The notes under the pieces: generated by a model
The model's database searches: none
What the model was told of the DNA's origin: nothing
What the model saw: the letters and a program-made list of their open reading frames with translations, nothing else
Translations under genes and position numbers: made by a program
From: Enterocloster clostridioformis
GTDB taxonomy: Bacteria > Bacillota > Clostridia > Lachnospirales > Lachnospiraceae
Assembly: GCF_020297485.1 (NCBI RefSeq)
Contig: NZ_JAIWZC010000001.1
Coordinates: forward strand, 62,001-126,000
Reading direction: 5' to 3'
DNA length: 64,000 nt
Shown here: in pieces, positions 34,941-43,206 of the stretch
How positions within the stretch are numbered: the first letter of the stretch is position 1
How the letters are laid out: each line of letters begins with the position of its first letter

Positions 34941-34988
34941 GCATATGTGTCTGGAAAGCAGACACGAAATGCTCATGACAAGGAGGTA
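34941..34988 (+). promoter_or_regulatory. Leader hairpin of the DUF378 gene, second copy of the rhaB-leader element
   Basis: GCAT (34941-34944) pairs with ATGC (34969-34972), and GTGTCT (34947-34952) pairs with AGACAC (34960-34965) around GGAAAGC. It is followed by TCATGACAAGGAGGTA carrying the ribosome site. The layout and tail match 9871-9920, while the stems differ by paired changes (GCGTCT/AGACGC against GTGTCT/AGACAC; GCAC/GTGC against GCAT/ATGC). This is covariation that supports a conserved RNA structure. Confidence 0.6.
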
Positions 34989-34995
34989 GCATGCA

Positions 34996-35202
34996 ATGGG
35001 TAATAAGGCATTGGATTATACCGCTCTGACAATCGCCCTGATTGGGGCTGTGAACTGGGGGCTGGTAGGATTCTTTAATTTCAACCTGGTTTCATGGATT
35101 TTCGGAACAGCCTCCTGGGTGACCAGGATCATCTATGCGCTGGTAGGGTTGTGTGGTCTGTATCTGATTACATTTTACTCACATTCAGGCAGAGAGGCAT
35201 AA
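34996..35202 (+). CDS. DUF378 small membrane protein
   Basis: 68 residues, two membrane helices. It matches the YuzA/DUF378 pattern: LDYTALTIALIGAVNWGLVGFFNFNLVSWIFG followed by RIIYALVGLCGLYLI. Function is unknown in the family. It is preceded by the structured leader and followed by a strong terminator, so it is a single-gene unit. Confidence 0.9.
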   Translation: MGNKALDYTALTIALIGAVNWGLVGFFNFNLVSWIFGTASWVTRIIYALVGLCGLYLITFYSHSGREA

Positions 35203-35211
35203 AAAGAACAA

Positions 35212-35238
35212 GGCAGGACCAGGGAGTCCTGTCTTTTT
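35212..35238 (+). terminator. Terminator of the DUF378 gene
   Basis: GGCAGGAC (35212-35219) pairs with GTCCTGTC (35226-35233, one G-U), followed by TTTTT. Confidence 0.85.
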
Positions 35239-35370
35239 CTTTGGGATGTTCCTTATTAAACCAGAATAGACAGCAGGCTGTTTCTCGTGTTATACTTAAG
35301 ATGTGGCGTGTTCGGAGTGTGGCGGCATCTGTGTCTGCCATGGAAAGACCGCACGGGGAGGAAATTCATT

Positions 35371-36648
35371 ATGAATCGCAGACCATACGTATACATATTG
35401 GCGGCTGTCGTGGCCGCTGTTTTGGGGCTTGGCGGATGCATGGCCGGAGATGGAAAAAAGGAAGATGAGGGAAAACCTGCGGTGGTAGTGCTCTGGCATG
35501 CCCATAACGCAGTGGCCAAGAGCGCGTTTGATGACCTGGTGATGGAATTTAACGAGACTGTGGGCATGGAACAGGGAATCATAGTGGAACCGGTGGGATA
35601 TGGCTCCGGCAATGAACTGGATGATGTGCTGTACGCGTCCGCCAGCCATGTCATCGGCTCAGATCCGCTGCCGGATATATTTGCATCCTATCCGGACAGC
35701 GCCCACAGGCTGGACGGGATAGTGCCCCTGGTCCATCTGGATGACTATTTCTCGGAAGAAGAACTGGACGCTTACCGGCCTGAATTCCTGAAGGAGGGAA
35801 TCTGGGAGGGGGACGGCATCTGCCGGATGATTCCGGTGGCAAAATCCACGGAGATTCTCTATCTCAATGAAACGGATTGGGAACGGTTTGCCGGGGACAC
35901 AGGAGCGGACAAAGAGATGCTTAAAACCTGGGAGGGCCTGGCACAGGCAGCGGGCATGTATTATGAATGGTCCGGGGGCAGTCCGTTCCTGGGGATGAAC
36001 GCATTCAATGACTTTGCCTCTCTGACAGCCGCCCACTATATCGGTTCCTCGGCAGGCGCGGGTTTCTTTCCGCAGGTGGTAATTGAGGATGAAAAACAGT
36101 CCCATCCCATCGCCTGCGGCAGCTATGCCTATCCTGTTTTTCAGGGCGGTACGTCTTATATGGGACAGAGAGGGGCCAACATGGCGGTGTTTTCCACGGA
36201 TGAGAGTCACCAGCAGGCCGCGGTCCGGTTCCTTAAATGGTTCACTGAGCCGGAGCAGAATATACGCTTTGCAATGGCTACAGGATATCTGCCAGTGCAG
36301 GAGAAGACGCTGGAATCCGTATCAGACCCGGTGGCCCATGTGGAAAGCCGGGACAATGTCCAGGCAGTGGAGAAGAGCATCCGGACCTCATTTGATGCCC
36401 TGGAAAACCATAATGTATATGTCCGCGAAACCTTTCAGGGGTCTTATGACATGGACCAGATATTTTCCGTATCGCTGGAGAACTGTATGAACGCGGATTT
36501 GGAAACCCTGAAGCAGCGGATGGAAAAAGGTGAGAGCAGGGAGTCGGTGGAAAGGGAGCTGCTGGACGAGGAGCATCTTAACCGTTGGTATGAAACACTC
36601 CTAAAGGAAATGGCTGGTAAGACAGATGGACAGAAAATTCAGAAGTAA
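35371..36648 (+). CDS. Extracellular solute-binding lipoprotein (family 1)
   Basis: 425 residues. Signal peptide with lipobox-like LGLGGC (Cys at about residue 23). The mature part resembles sugar-ABC binding proteins: VVVLWHAHNAVAKSAFDDLVMEFNE, LPDIFASYPDSAHRLDGIVPL, GGTSYMGQRGANMAVFSTD and AAVRFLKWFTEPEQNIRFAMATGYLPVQ. No permease or ATPase follows; instead its 3' end overlaps a decayed diguanylate cyclase gene. It probably served as a sensor ligand-binding partner for that two-gene unit (inference). ATG 35371 follows GGGGAGGA. Confidence 0.9.
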   Translation: MNRRPYVYILAAVVAAVLGLGGCMAGDGKKEDEGKPAVVVLWHAHNAVAKSAFDDLVMEFNETVGMEQGIIVEPVGYGSGNELDDVLYASASHVIGSDPLPDIFASYPDSAHRLDGIVPLVHLDDYFSEEELDAYRPEFLKEGIWEGDGICRMIPVAKSTEILYLNETDWERFAGDTGADKEMLKTWEGLAQAAGMYYEWSGGSPFLGMNAFNDFASLTAAHYIGSSAGAGFFPQVVIEDEKQSHPIACGSYAYPVFQGGTSYMGQRGANMAVFSTDESHQQAAVRFLKWFTEPEQNIRFAMATGYLPVQEKTLESVSDPVAHVESRDNVQAVEKSIRTSFDALENHNVYVRETFQGSYDMDQIFSVSLENCMNADLETLKQRMEKGESRESVERELLDEEHLNRWYETLLKEMAGKTDGQKIQK

Positions 36649-37593
36649 ATCCATAGCATTTAAGCTGAGCATAGCATTTGTGGTATTATTGGTACTGCAG
36701 AGTGTTCTTCTGGTGTCCTTCATGGTGGCAGGGGGAGTCATGGAACAGGCAGAGGCCAACCAGTACCGTATATTTGCGGAAAAGGTAAAGGGCCGCAGGA
36801 ATAATCTGGAGAACCAGATGAAGAATGTCTGGACTAATTTCAGCCATCATACAGATACCATAAGCCGGTATTTTGACAGTCCGGACGGGCTGGAATACCG
36901 GGGACAGCCGGACCGCCTGCTGGAGGCGCTGGCACCCGAGGTCCTGGATGCCCTGTACGACACAAAGACCACAGGCGTGTTCCTGATACTGCCGGACGAA
37001 GGGGAGACGGACGGCTCTCTGACCGCCCTGTATTTCAGGAATAACAATCCGGACCGCAACAGCAGCCAGAATGAATAACATGTAAAACAGCGGCCCATCC
37101 CATCCGCTGTGTGGTGGAGGATGTGACCGATGAAATCCTTGAGACCAAGGCGCTGAAGGTGGAGCGTGACAGGGACGGACTCACGGGTGTTGGAAACCGG
37201 CTGGCTTATGAACACATGCTGCGGCACAAGAACAGCCATACGGAGGAGATACCGGGCAGCGGTTTCCTCATGTGCGACCTCAATGACTTAAAGGGGGTCA
37301 ATGACCGCTTCGGCCATGACAGGGGGGACGAATACATCCGCAGGTCCGCGGACATTATACGGGAAGCATTTCCGGGGGCGCCCCTGTTCCGCATTGGCGG
37401 GGATGAGTTTGTGGTACAGTTAGACGGTTTGGGGCAGGATCAGGTATTCCGTGGAATCCTGGCCATGGAAAGGGCCGTGAAGGCATACAGCGACGGGAAT
37501 GTATTTCCGGCTGGCATTGCAGCAGGCTATGCCTTCTTTGACCCGGGTAAGGATGTGAGCCTGGAGAGCACGCTGGCCAGAGCGGATACTTAG
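36626..37593 (+). pseudogene. Decayed membrane-bound diguanylate cyclase (GGDEF)
   Basis: Two fragments in different frames. Fragment one (36626-37078) has a signal/TM helix (IAFKLSIAFVVLLVLQSVLL) and the start of an extracellular sensor. It runs out at DRNSSQNE and a stop. Fragment two (about 37075-37593, frame +1 relative) picks up at PIRCVVEDVTDEI and reads a GGDEF domain with GLTGVGNR, CDLNDLKGVNDRFGHDRGDEY and RIGGDEF. It stops at ARADT, before the usual last helix. The middle (rest of the sensor and second TM) is missing and the 3' end is cut, so no cyclase on the membrane is expected. Confidence 0.75.
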
Positions 37594-37630
37594 AGCGTGT
37601 TTCGGACGCGTTTCATAGTAAATTGGAATA

Positions 37631-37888
37631 TTGGCAACCGGAATCATAGCGGCAAAATTCGCTGACACGGTAAATGGAATGAAGGGGGAGGAATATGTTC
37701 TGGACTTTCCCTTTGAGGTAAACGGCTTTGAGTATCAGATACAGGAGGTGAACCGGTGCGTCCGGCTGGGCATGTCCTCCAGAGATGTACTTAAAGATGT
37801 ACATAAAAAAGAAGATACTCTGGACATCCTGAGGCTCATGGACGATATACGGGCCTCCTGGGGACTTGTATTTGATTGTGAAAAATAA
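37631..37888 (+). pseudogene. C-terminal remnant of a Gfo/Idh/MocA oxidoreductase
   Basis: About 85 residues. DFPFEVNGFEYQIQEVNRCV and DTLDILRLMDDIRASWGLVF are the closing segments of NAD-dependent sugar dehydrogenases of this family (about 330 residues). The Rossmann domain and catalytic Lys/His part are absent, and there is no credible start (only TTG 37631). It directly follows the broken GGDEF gene, suggesting one deletion fused the two. Confidence 0.7.
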
Positions 37889-37908
37889 TGGATTTCGGAA
37901 TTTTTTTT

Positions 37909-37970
37909 CGGCCACAAGCCACAAAACAGAGAAAATACTTTGTTTTGTAAGGCTGTGTGGCCGTTTTATT
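37909..37970 (+). terminator. Large terminator hairpin
   Basis: CGGCCACA pairs with TGTGGCCG, AGCC with GGCT, and ACAAAACA with TGTTTTGT (37909-37963), followed by TTTTATT. It isolates the decayed region from the OPT transporter unit. Confidence 0.8.
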
Positions 37971-38055
37971 AAATGAAAATGATGGAAAAATTAAAAAAAT
38001 TAATGCAATTCATACCATTTTCGCAAAAAATGTGGAAATTTTTTCTGAAGGATGC

Positions 38056-38111
38056 TATAATTACGGGGATAAGATACAAGCCGTCCTGTTTAGGCAGGGT
38101 TGGCTTGTATC
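38056..38111 (+). promoter_or_regulatory. Promoter -10 and 5' hairpin leader of the OPT gene
   Basis: TATAAT (38056-38061) with a T-rich, poor -35. The transcript would begin close to a perfect 10-bp stem GATACAAGCC (38073-38082) / GGCTTGTATC (38102-38111), with a CCTG/CAGG inner pairing. About 10 bases later CCAAA-ATA-TTTGG-TTTTT looks like a small terminator. The arrangement is riboswitch/attenuator-like, but I recognise no known class. Confidence 0.45.
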
Positions 38112-38171
38112 TCACGTAAGAGCCAAAATATTTGGTTTTTATGTGGTCAATACGAAAGGAGCGATAGATAC

Positions 38172-40118
38172 ATGAAAGATGAAAATGGTTTCAAACCATT
38201 TATACCGGCTGACAAGGTGGTTCCGGAAGTCACTGCGGTTTCCGTGATCCTGGGTATCCTTCTGGCCGTCCTTTTTGGCGCTGCCAATGCTTATCTGGGC
38301 CTTCGCGTGGGTATGACCGTGTCCGCGTCCATACCTGCGGCAGTTATCTCCATGGGCGTTATCCGGGTCATCCTCAGAAGGGATTCCATTCTGGAGAACA
38401 ACATGGTGCAGACCATTGGTTCTGCCGGTGAATCTGTGGCAGCAGGAGCTATCTTTACCCTGCCGGCTCTGTTTATGTGGATGAGAGACTGGGGAGAGGG
38501 CGCGCCTTCCCTGGTTGAGATTGCGCTGATTGCGCTGTGCGGAGGCGTGTTGGGTGTGCTGTTTATGATTCCGCTGCGCCAGGCGCTGATTGTCAAGGAG
38601 CATGGGGTTCTTCCTTATCCGGAGGGACAGGCATGTGCCGAGGTACTGATTGCAGGAGAGCAGGGCGGTTCCAAAGCGGGCGTTGTATTTGCGGGTATGG
38701 GAATTGCCGCTTTGTACAAGTTTGTGGCTGACGGCCTGAAGCTGTTCCCCGGCGATGTGGATTATGATATCCGCAAATACGGCGGCGGCGTGGGAATTTC
38801 CGTACTCCCCGCCCTTGCGGGAGTAGGTTACATCTGCGGTCCAAAGATTTCCTCCTACATGTTTTCGGGAGGCATTATATCATGGCTGATTCTGATGCCG
38901 ATTATTAAGCTGTTCGGAGGCGGGCTCACAACGCCCTTTGCACCGGCAGATGTGCTGATCAGCGAGATGAGCAGCCAGGCTATGTGGGGCTCTTATATCC
39001 GTTACATCGGCGCCGGAGCTGTGGCAGCGGCAGGTATCATAAGCCTGATCAAGTCCCTTCCCATGATTGTAAATACCTTCAGGGATGCTATGCGGGACTT
39101 GAAGGGCGGACGTCAGGTTTCCACCCTGCGTACGGACAGGGATATCCCTATGAATGTGGTACTCATAGGCGTCCTCATTGCCGTGGTAATCATATGGCTG
39201 GTGCCGGCTGTTCCTGTAAGCTTTGTGGGCGCTCTGCTGATTGCCGTGTTCGGTTTCCTGTTTGCGGCCGTGTCCTCACGTCTGGTGGGATTGGTTGGTT
39301 CCTCCAATAACCCGGTATCCGGTATGGCCATTGCCACTCTGCTGGTATCAGCGCTGGTGCTTAAAGCTGTGTCCGGAGCCACCCATGAGAGCATGATGGG
39401 CGTTATCTCCATCGGCGGTGTCATCTGCGTCATTGCGGCCATTGCCGGGGATACCTCCCAGGATTTAAAGACAGGTTATCTGGTAGGTTCCACACCAAGG
39501 AACCAGCAGATGGGCGAGTTGATTGGCGTGGTTTCTTCCGCCATTGCCATCGGAGGCGTACTGTACCTTCTGAACCAGGCATGGGGCTATGGCTCGGCAG
39601 AGCTTCCTGCTCCCCAGGCCATGATTATGAAGACCGTGGTAGAGGGCGTTATGGACGGCAACCTTCCATGGAACATGATTCTGGCAGGCGCGGCCATTGC
39701 CGTTGTTATCGAAATCCTTGGGATTCCGGTAATGCCGGTCGCGGTAGGTTTATATCTGCCTCTGAGGACCACGGCAGCCATCATGGTGGGAGGACTTATT
39801 CGCCACTGGTATGAAAAGCGTAAATACGCAAAGGAAGAGGATAAGAAAGAGGCTATTGACCGGGGCGTGCTCTATACATCAGGTATGATTGCGGGAGAAG
39901 GTCTGGTGGGAATCATGCTGGCCGTATTTGCCATCATCCCTCTTTCAAGCGCAAGAGGCGGGTATCTGGGCGATTTCATCAACCTGTCTGCCCTGGATAA
40001 CGGATTGGGCGCTTTCCTTGTGAGCCCGGCAGCAAAGATTGTATCACTCATTGTCTTTGCTCTGCTGATGCTTACCATGTGCAAATTTACCATCTGGCAT
40101 AAAGAGAACAGGAAATAA
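38172..40118 (+). CDS. OPT-family oligopeptide transporter
   Basis: 648 residues, about 15 membrane helices. It opens FIPADKVVPEVTAVSVILGILLAVLFGAANAYLGLRVGMTVSASIPAAVISMG, the hallmark of bacterial OPT/YSL proteins, with VQTIGSAGESVAAGAIFTLPAL and ...DTSQDLKTGYLVGSTPRNQQ further on. It takes up oligopeptides (or metal chelates in YSL relatives) by proton symport. ATG 38172 follows AAGGAG; the frame extends back to 38100 through the leader hairpin. A PqqD-like gene follows, probably in the same transcript. Confidence 0.95.
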   Translation: MKDENGFKPFIPADKVVPEVTAVSVILGILLAVLFGAANAYLGLRVGMTVSASIPAAVISMGVIRVILRRDSILENNMVQTIGSAGESVAAGAIFTLPALFMWMRDWGEGAPSLVEIALIALCGGVLGVLFMIPLRQALIVKEHGVLPYPEGQACAEVLIAGEQGGSKAGVVFAGMGIAALYKFVADGLKLFPGDVDYDIRKYGGGVGISVLPALAGVGYICGPKISSYMFSGGIISWLILMPIIKLFGGGLTTPFAPADVLISEMSSQAMWGSYIRYIGAGAVAAAGIISLIKSLPMIVNTFRDAMRDLKGGRQVSTLRTDRDIPMNVVLIGVLIAVVIIWLVPAVPVSFVGALLIAVFGFLFAAVSSRLVGLVGSSNNPVSGMAIATLLVSALVLKAVSGATHESMMGVISIGGVICVIAAIAGDTSQDLKTGYLVGSTPRNQQMGELIGVVSSAIAIGGVLYLLNQAWGYGSAELPAPQAMIMKTVVEGVMDGNLPWNMILAGAAIAVVIEILGIPVMPVAVGLYLPLRTTAAIMVGGLIRHWYEKRKYAKEEDKKEAIDRGVLYTSGMIAGEGLVGIMLAVFAIIPLSSARGGYLGDFINLSALDNGLGAFLVSPAAKIVSLIVFALLMLTMCKFTIWHKENRK

Positions 40119-40222
40119 GCATACTGGTATAACATGGTGTGAGTTCCGCGTGCATGGGGTGTCAGGTATTCCGGCGCCCTGTGTATGCTTATGATATGAC
40201 GGAGATGGAAGGAAGGATTACA

Positions 40223-40573
40223 TTGGGCTTCAATAAGAAAAAGGACCATAATTATCTGGAAAAGGTACCGGTCAGAAACCCCGAGTTCTCGTGGAAAGAG
40301 GACGGACAGGGAATAGTGACCGTGGACATGGTGCACAAGGGAATCTTTGATAAGCTGGCCCAGAAGCTGTGGGTCACGCCCAAAGTGAGCCATGTGAAGC
40401 TGGACCGGTTCGGAAGCTTTGTCTGGAAGCAGATGGACGGAAACAGGAATATCATTGACATCGGAGTGCTGGTCAGGGAAGAATTCGCAGACCAGGCCGA
40501 GCCGCTGTATGAACGGCTGGCTGAATTTGTGAAGATGTTAAGGGATAATCGGTTTGTGACATTTGGAAAATAG
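40223..40573 (+). CDS. PqqD-like protein (RiPP recognition element fold)
   Basis: About 116 residues. The C-terminal 70 (VSHVKLDRFGSFVWKQMDGNRNIIDIGVLVREEFADQAEPLYERLAEFVKML, written here as one domain) match the PqqD winged-helix fold that holds leader peptides in RiPP synthesis. The N-terminus (FNKKKDHNYLEKVPVRNP) is unlike PqqD. TTG 40223 is chosen because AGGAAGGA lies 6 bases upstream; ATGs at 40196 and 40205 have poor ribosome sites. No radical SAM enzyme or precursor peptide is visible nearby, so its job beside an oligopeptide transporter is unknown. Confidence 0.8.
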   Translation: MGFNKKKDHNYLEKVPVRNPEFSWKEDGQGIVTVDMVHKGIFDKLAQKLWVTPKVSHVKLDRFGSFVWKQMDGNRNIIDIGVLVREEFADQAEPLYERLAEFVKMLRDNRFVTFGK

Positions 40574-40591
40574 AAAATGTGAGATGTGGAT

Positions 40592-40614
40592 GCCCGGGTG
40601 ACCGGGCGCTTTTT
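40592..40614 (+). terminator. Terminator after the OPT-PqqD unit
   Basis: GCCCGG (40592-40597) pairs with CCGGGC (40602-40607), followed by GCTTTTT. Confidence 0.75.
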
Positions 40615-40737
40615 GTTTTGGGACGGCGGTTGAAAGATATCCCTGGACTGCCTTTCTGTACCTGAACCGTAAATATACCGGGACATGCCGGACCCGGCCC
40701 GTAATAATAAATTTTCCAACAGAAGTAAAAAATGTCT

Positions 40738-40766
40738 TTGCCAACCGGGGGTCTATCAGTTATGAT
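40738..40766 (+). promoter_or_regulatory. Sigma-A promoter of the DUF1576 gene
   Basis: TTGCCA (40738-40743), 17-base spacer, TATGAT (40761-40766), 29 bases before the ATG. Confidence 0.75.
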
Positions 40767-40795
40767 AGAAAAAGAATGCTGATTGGGAGGTATTT

Positions 40796-42094
40796 ATGAA
40801 ACATCTGGAACATTTTCATGAACTGAAATCCCTGACCAGGAAGCAGAAGTTTTTTCTTCTGTCCCTGCTTCCTGTTTATTTTATGGTCATTGGGCTGTTT
40901 TTGCAGCCAATCCAGGAAATAGGTCCGGGAATCGTGCGTCTGATAAAAGAGCCCGATTTTCTGATTACGGATTATTTCGTTGTGGGCGGTGTGGGGGCGG
41001 CCCTTATTAACGCCGGTGCACTGACGCTTATGAGCATTGGTATCATCTACTTTATGGGTATGGATATGGACGGCCACACCATCACATCCAGCTGCCTGAT
41101 GTTCGGCTTCTCACTGTTTGGCAAAAATCTGCTTAACATCTGGGCCATTTTGGCCGGAGTGTACCTGTACGCCAGGTACCACAAGACGTCCATGCGCAGG
41201 TACATCTACATCGGCCTGTACGGAACCAGTCTTTCGCCAATCATCACCCAGATGATGCAGGTGGGCAACCTGCCGTTGGTGATGCGGCTGGCCATAGCTC
41301 TGGCCGTGGGGCTGGTTATAGGCTTTGTTTTGCCGCCCCTTTCCACCCATGTGCATTTTGCACACAAAGGATACTCTTTGTACAATGTGGGGTTTGCCGC
41401 GGGCATCATAGCCACAGTCATTGTGTCAGTGCTAAAATCCTTTGGAGTGGAGATAGAATCCAGGCTCATCTGGTCCACGGGAAACAATGAGGTTTTTGGT
41501 ATCGTGCTGTCTGTACTGTTTGGCGGAATGATCGTCTTTGGGGTTGCGGTGCGGGGCAGAAGTATCTGGGAATCGTACAAAAGAATCATCAAATCCTATG
41601 GAATCGGCGGAACGGATTATCTGAGAGATGAAGGCGGCGCCAGCACCGTGTTCAATATGGGAGTCAATGGACTGTTCGCCACCTATTTCGTGCTGGCAGT
41701 GGGAGGTGAGCTGAACGGACCCACCATCTGCGGTATCTTTACCGTTGTGGGCTTTGGGGCCACGGGAAAACATCTGAGGAACATAGCTCCGGTGATGATG
41801 GGGGTATATCTGGCCAGCTTCACCAAGACATGGAACATTTATCAGCCCTCTCCCATGCTGGCCCTTTTATTCTCCACCACCCTTGCGCCGGTGGCCGGGG
41901 AGTTTGGCGTGGTGGCCGGAATCGTGGCAGGTTACCTGCATTCCTCCGTTGCCCTCAATGTGGGAATCGTGTATGGAGGCATGAACCTGTATAATAACGG
42001 TTATGCAGGCGGAATTGTTGCAATATTCATGGTTCCGGTCATCCAGTCTGTCATGGACAGGCGGGCAAGGGCAAGAGGCGGATTGTCGCTGTAG
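40796..42094 (+). CDS. DUF1576 polytopic membrane protein
   Basis: 432 residues, about 12 helices. It matches the DUF1576 pattern of Firmicutes, with no known function. Two halves echo each other: TITSSCLMFGFSLFGKNLLNIWAILAGVYL (first) and TICGIFTVVGFGATGKHLRNIAPVMMGVYL (second); YSLYNVGFAAGIIA and MNLYNNGYAGGIVA also pair. This suggests an inverted- or tandem-repeat channel/transporter fold. GGGAGG precedes the ATG. It is monocistronic. Confidence 0.85.
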   Translation: MKHLEHFHELKSLTRKQKFFLLSLLPVYFMVIGLFLQPIQEIGPGIVRLIKEPDFLITDYFVVGGVGAALINAGALTLMSIGIIYFMGMDMDGHTITSSCLMFGFSLFGKNLLNIWAILAGVYLYARYHKTSMRRYIYIGLYGTSLSPIITQMMQVGNLPLVMRLAIALAVGLVIGFVLPPLSTHVHFAHKGYSLYNVGFAAGIIATVIVSVLKSFGVEIESRLIWSTGNNEVFGIVLSVLFGGMIVFGVAVRGRSIWESYKRIIKSYGIGGTDYLRDEGGASTVFNMGVNGLFATYFVLAVGGELNGPTICGIFTVVGFGATGKHLRNIAPVMMGVYLASFTKTWNIYQPSPMLALLFSTTLAPVAGEFGVVAGIVAGYLHSSVALNVGIVYGGMNLYNNGYAGGIVAIFMVPVIQSVMDRRARARGGLSL

Positions 42095-42121
42095 GAGTTC
42101 TGGGAAATGAAAGGATCTTGC

Positions 42122-42433
42122 TTACAGGAACAGTTCCAGCAGGAATACCATGGCACATGCGGCCAGGGACACCTGGAACAGGCTCTTGCCCTTCCAGGCC
42201 AGGATAACAGCCACTGCCAGGGCTGCTGCGCCGGACCACACAGAGGCAGTGGCGTGGAGGATGGCAGGAAAGGTCATGACGGACAGGGTGACGTAGGGGA
42301 CGTAATAGAGAAAGGACTTTATATATACGTTCCTTATCTCCTTCTTAATCAAGGTCAGCGGAAGGAGACGAATCAGGTAGGTTACGCCTGCCATCACAAG
42401 GATATATAGGTACACATTATGATTCATGTTCAT
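42122..42433 (-). CDS. azlD: Branched-chain amino acid exporter small subunit, AzlD family
   Basis: 103 residues, four helices. LYILVMAGVTYLIRLLPLTLIKKEIRN and YYVPYVTLSVMTFPAIL match AzlD. It works with AzlC as a branched-chain amino acid export pair. Its start overlaps the end of azlC by 17 bases, so the two are translationally coupled. Confidence 0.92.
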   Translation of the reverse strand: MNMNHNVYLYILVMAGVTYLIRLLPLTLIKKEIRNVYIKSFLYYVPYVTLSVMTFPAILHATASVWSGAAALAVAVILAWKGKSLFQVSLAACAMVFLLELFL

Positions 42434-43136
42434 TATCCTCCTTTACAGGAAACAGAATGGCTGCCGCGCCGGCAATCAGGATGGTTAACAGGATAATTTT
42501 AAAGCCGGATGAGAGACCTGCCAGGAACGGCACATGAGCAAACACAAGGCTTAAAGCCATGGAGGCCAGGATGACGCCGGTGTGAATCCTGCTTGTCTTG
42601 GCCGGCGGAATCACCACAGCCAGGAACATTCCGTACAGCGCCACGTTCAGGGCGCTTAAGAGGCGCGCCGGAAGCAGTTCCCCGGAAACGGCTCCCAGCA
42701 GGGTGCCAAGGGTCCAGCCGGGTACGGCAACGCAGATAAGCCCATAGCTGTAAAAGGGACTCAGACAGCCAGGACGGCATACGGACACGCCAAATATCTC
42801 ATCCGTAACCCCATAGGACATGAAGAAACGGTGGAAGAAGGGCATATCTGCGCTCAGCTTCTGGGACAGGGAGCAGGACATGAGACAGTAGCGCAGGTTG
42901 ATGATGAGCTGGGCCATTGCCATTTCCATAAAGGGGGCTCCGGCCTGTATGATTCCCAGGGCTGCAAATTGCCCCGCACTTGTCAGGTTGGTAAAGGACA
43001 TGACAACGGACTGGAGAGTGGTTAGGCCGGCTCCCCTTGCCATGATTCCAAAGGTAAAGGAAACGGCCAGGTATCCCAGCCCGATGGGTACGCCATCTTT
43101 TAGTCCGCAATGAAATTGATGTGAATTGTATTTCAT
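42417..43136 (-). CDS. azlC: Branched-chain amino acid exporter large subunit, AzlC family
   Basis: 239 residues. It opens HCGLKDGVPIGLGYLAVSFTFGIMARGAGL, the AzlC hallmark, followed by TNLTSAGQFAALGII and YCLMSCSLSQKLSADM then YGVTDEIFGVS. Exports branched-chain amino acids or analogues. First gene of azlCD on the minus strand; no separate Lrp-type regulator lies beside it. Confidence 0.93.
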   Translation of the reverse strand: MKYNSHQFHCGLKDGVPIGLGYLAVSFTFGIMARGAGLTTLQSVVMSFTNLTSAGQFAALGIIQAGAPFMEMAMAQLIINLRYCLMSCSLSQKLSADMPFFHRFFMSYGVTDEIFGVSVCRPGCLSPFYSYGLICVAVPGWTLGTLLGAVSGELLPARLLSALNVALYGMFLAVVIPPAKTSRIHTGVILASMALSLVFAHVPFLAGLSSGFKIILLTILIAGAAAILFPVKEDNEHES

Positions 43137-43206
43137 GATAACCTCTCAGAATATGAATTGGGATAAGACACCCCTACCAATTATAGCAGGAAAATCCAGG
43201 TTGTAA

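Noticed and set aside
36626..37078. Sensor fragment as a genuine short membrane protein
   Set aside because: It stops mid-domain and the matching GGDEF domain continues in another frame a few bases later, so decay explains it better.
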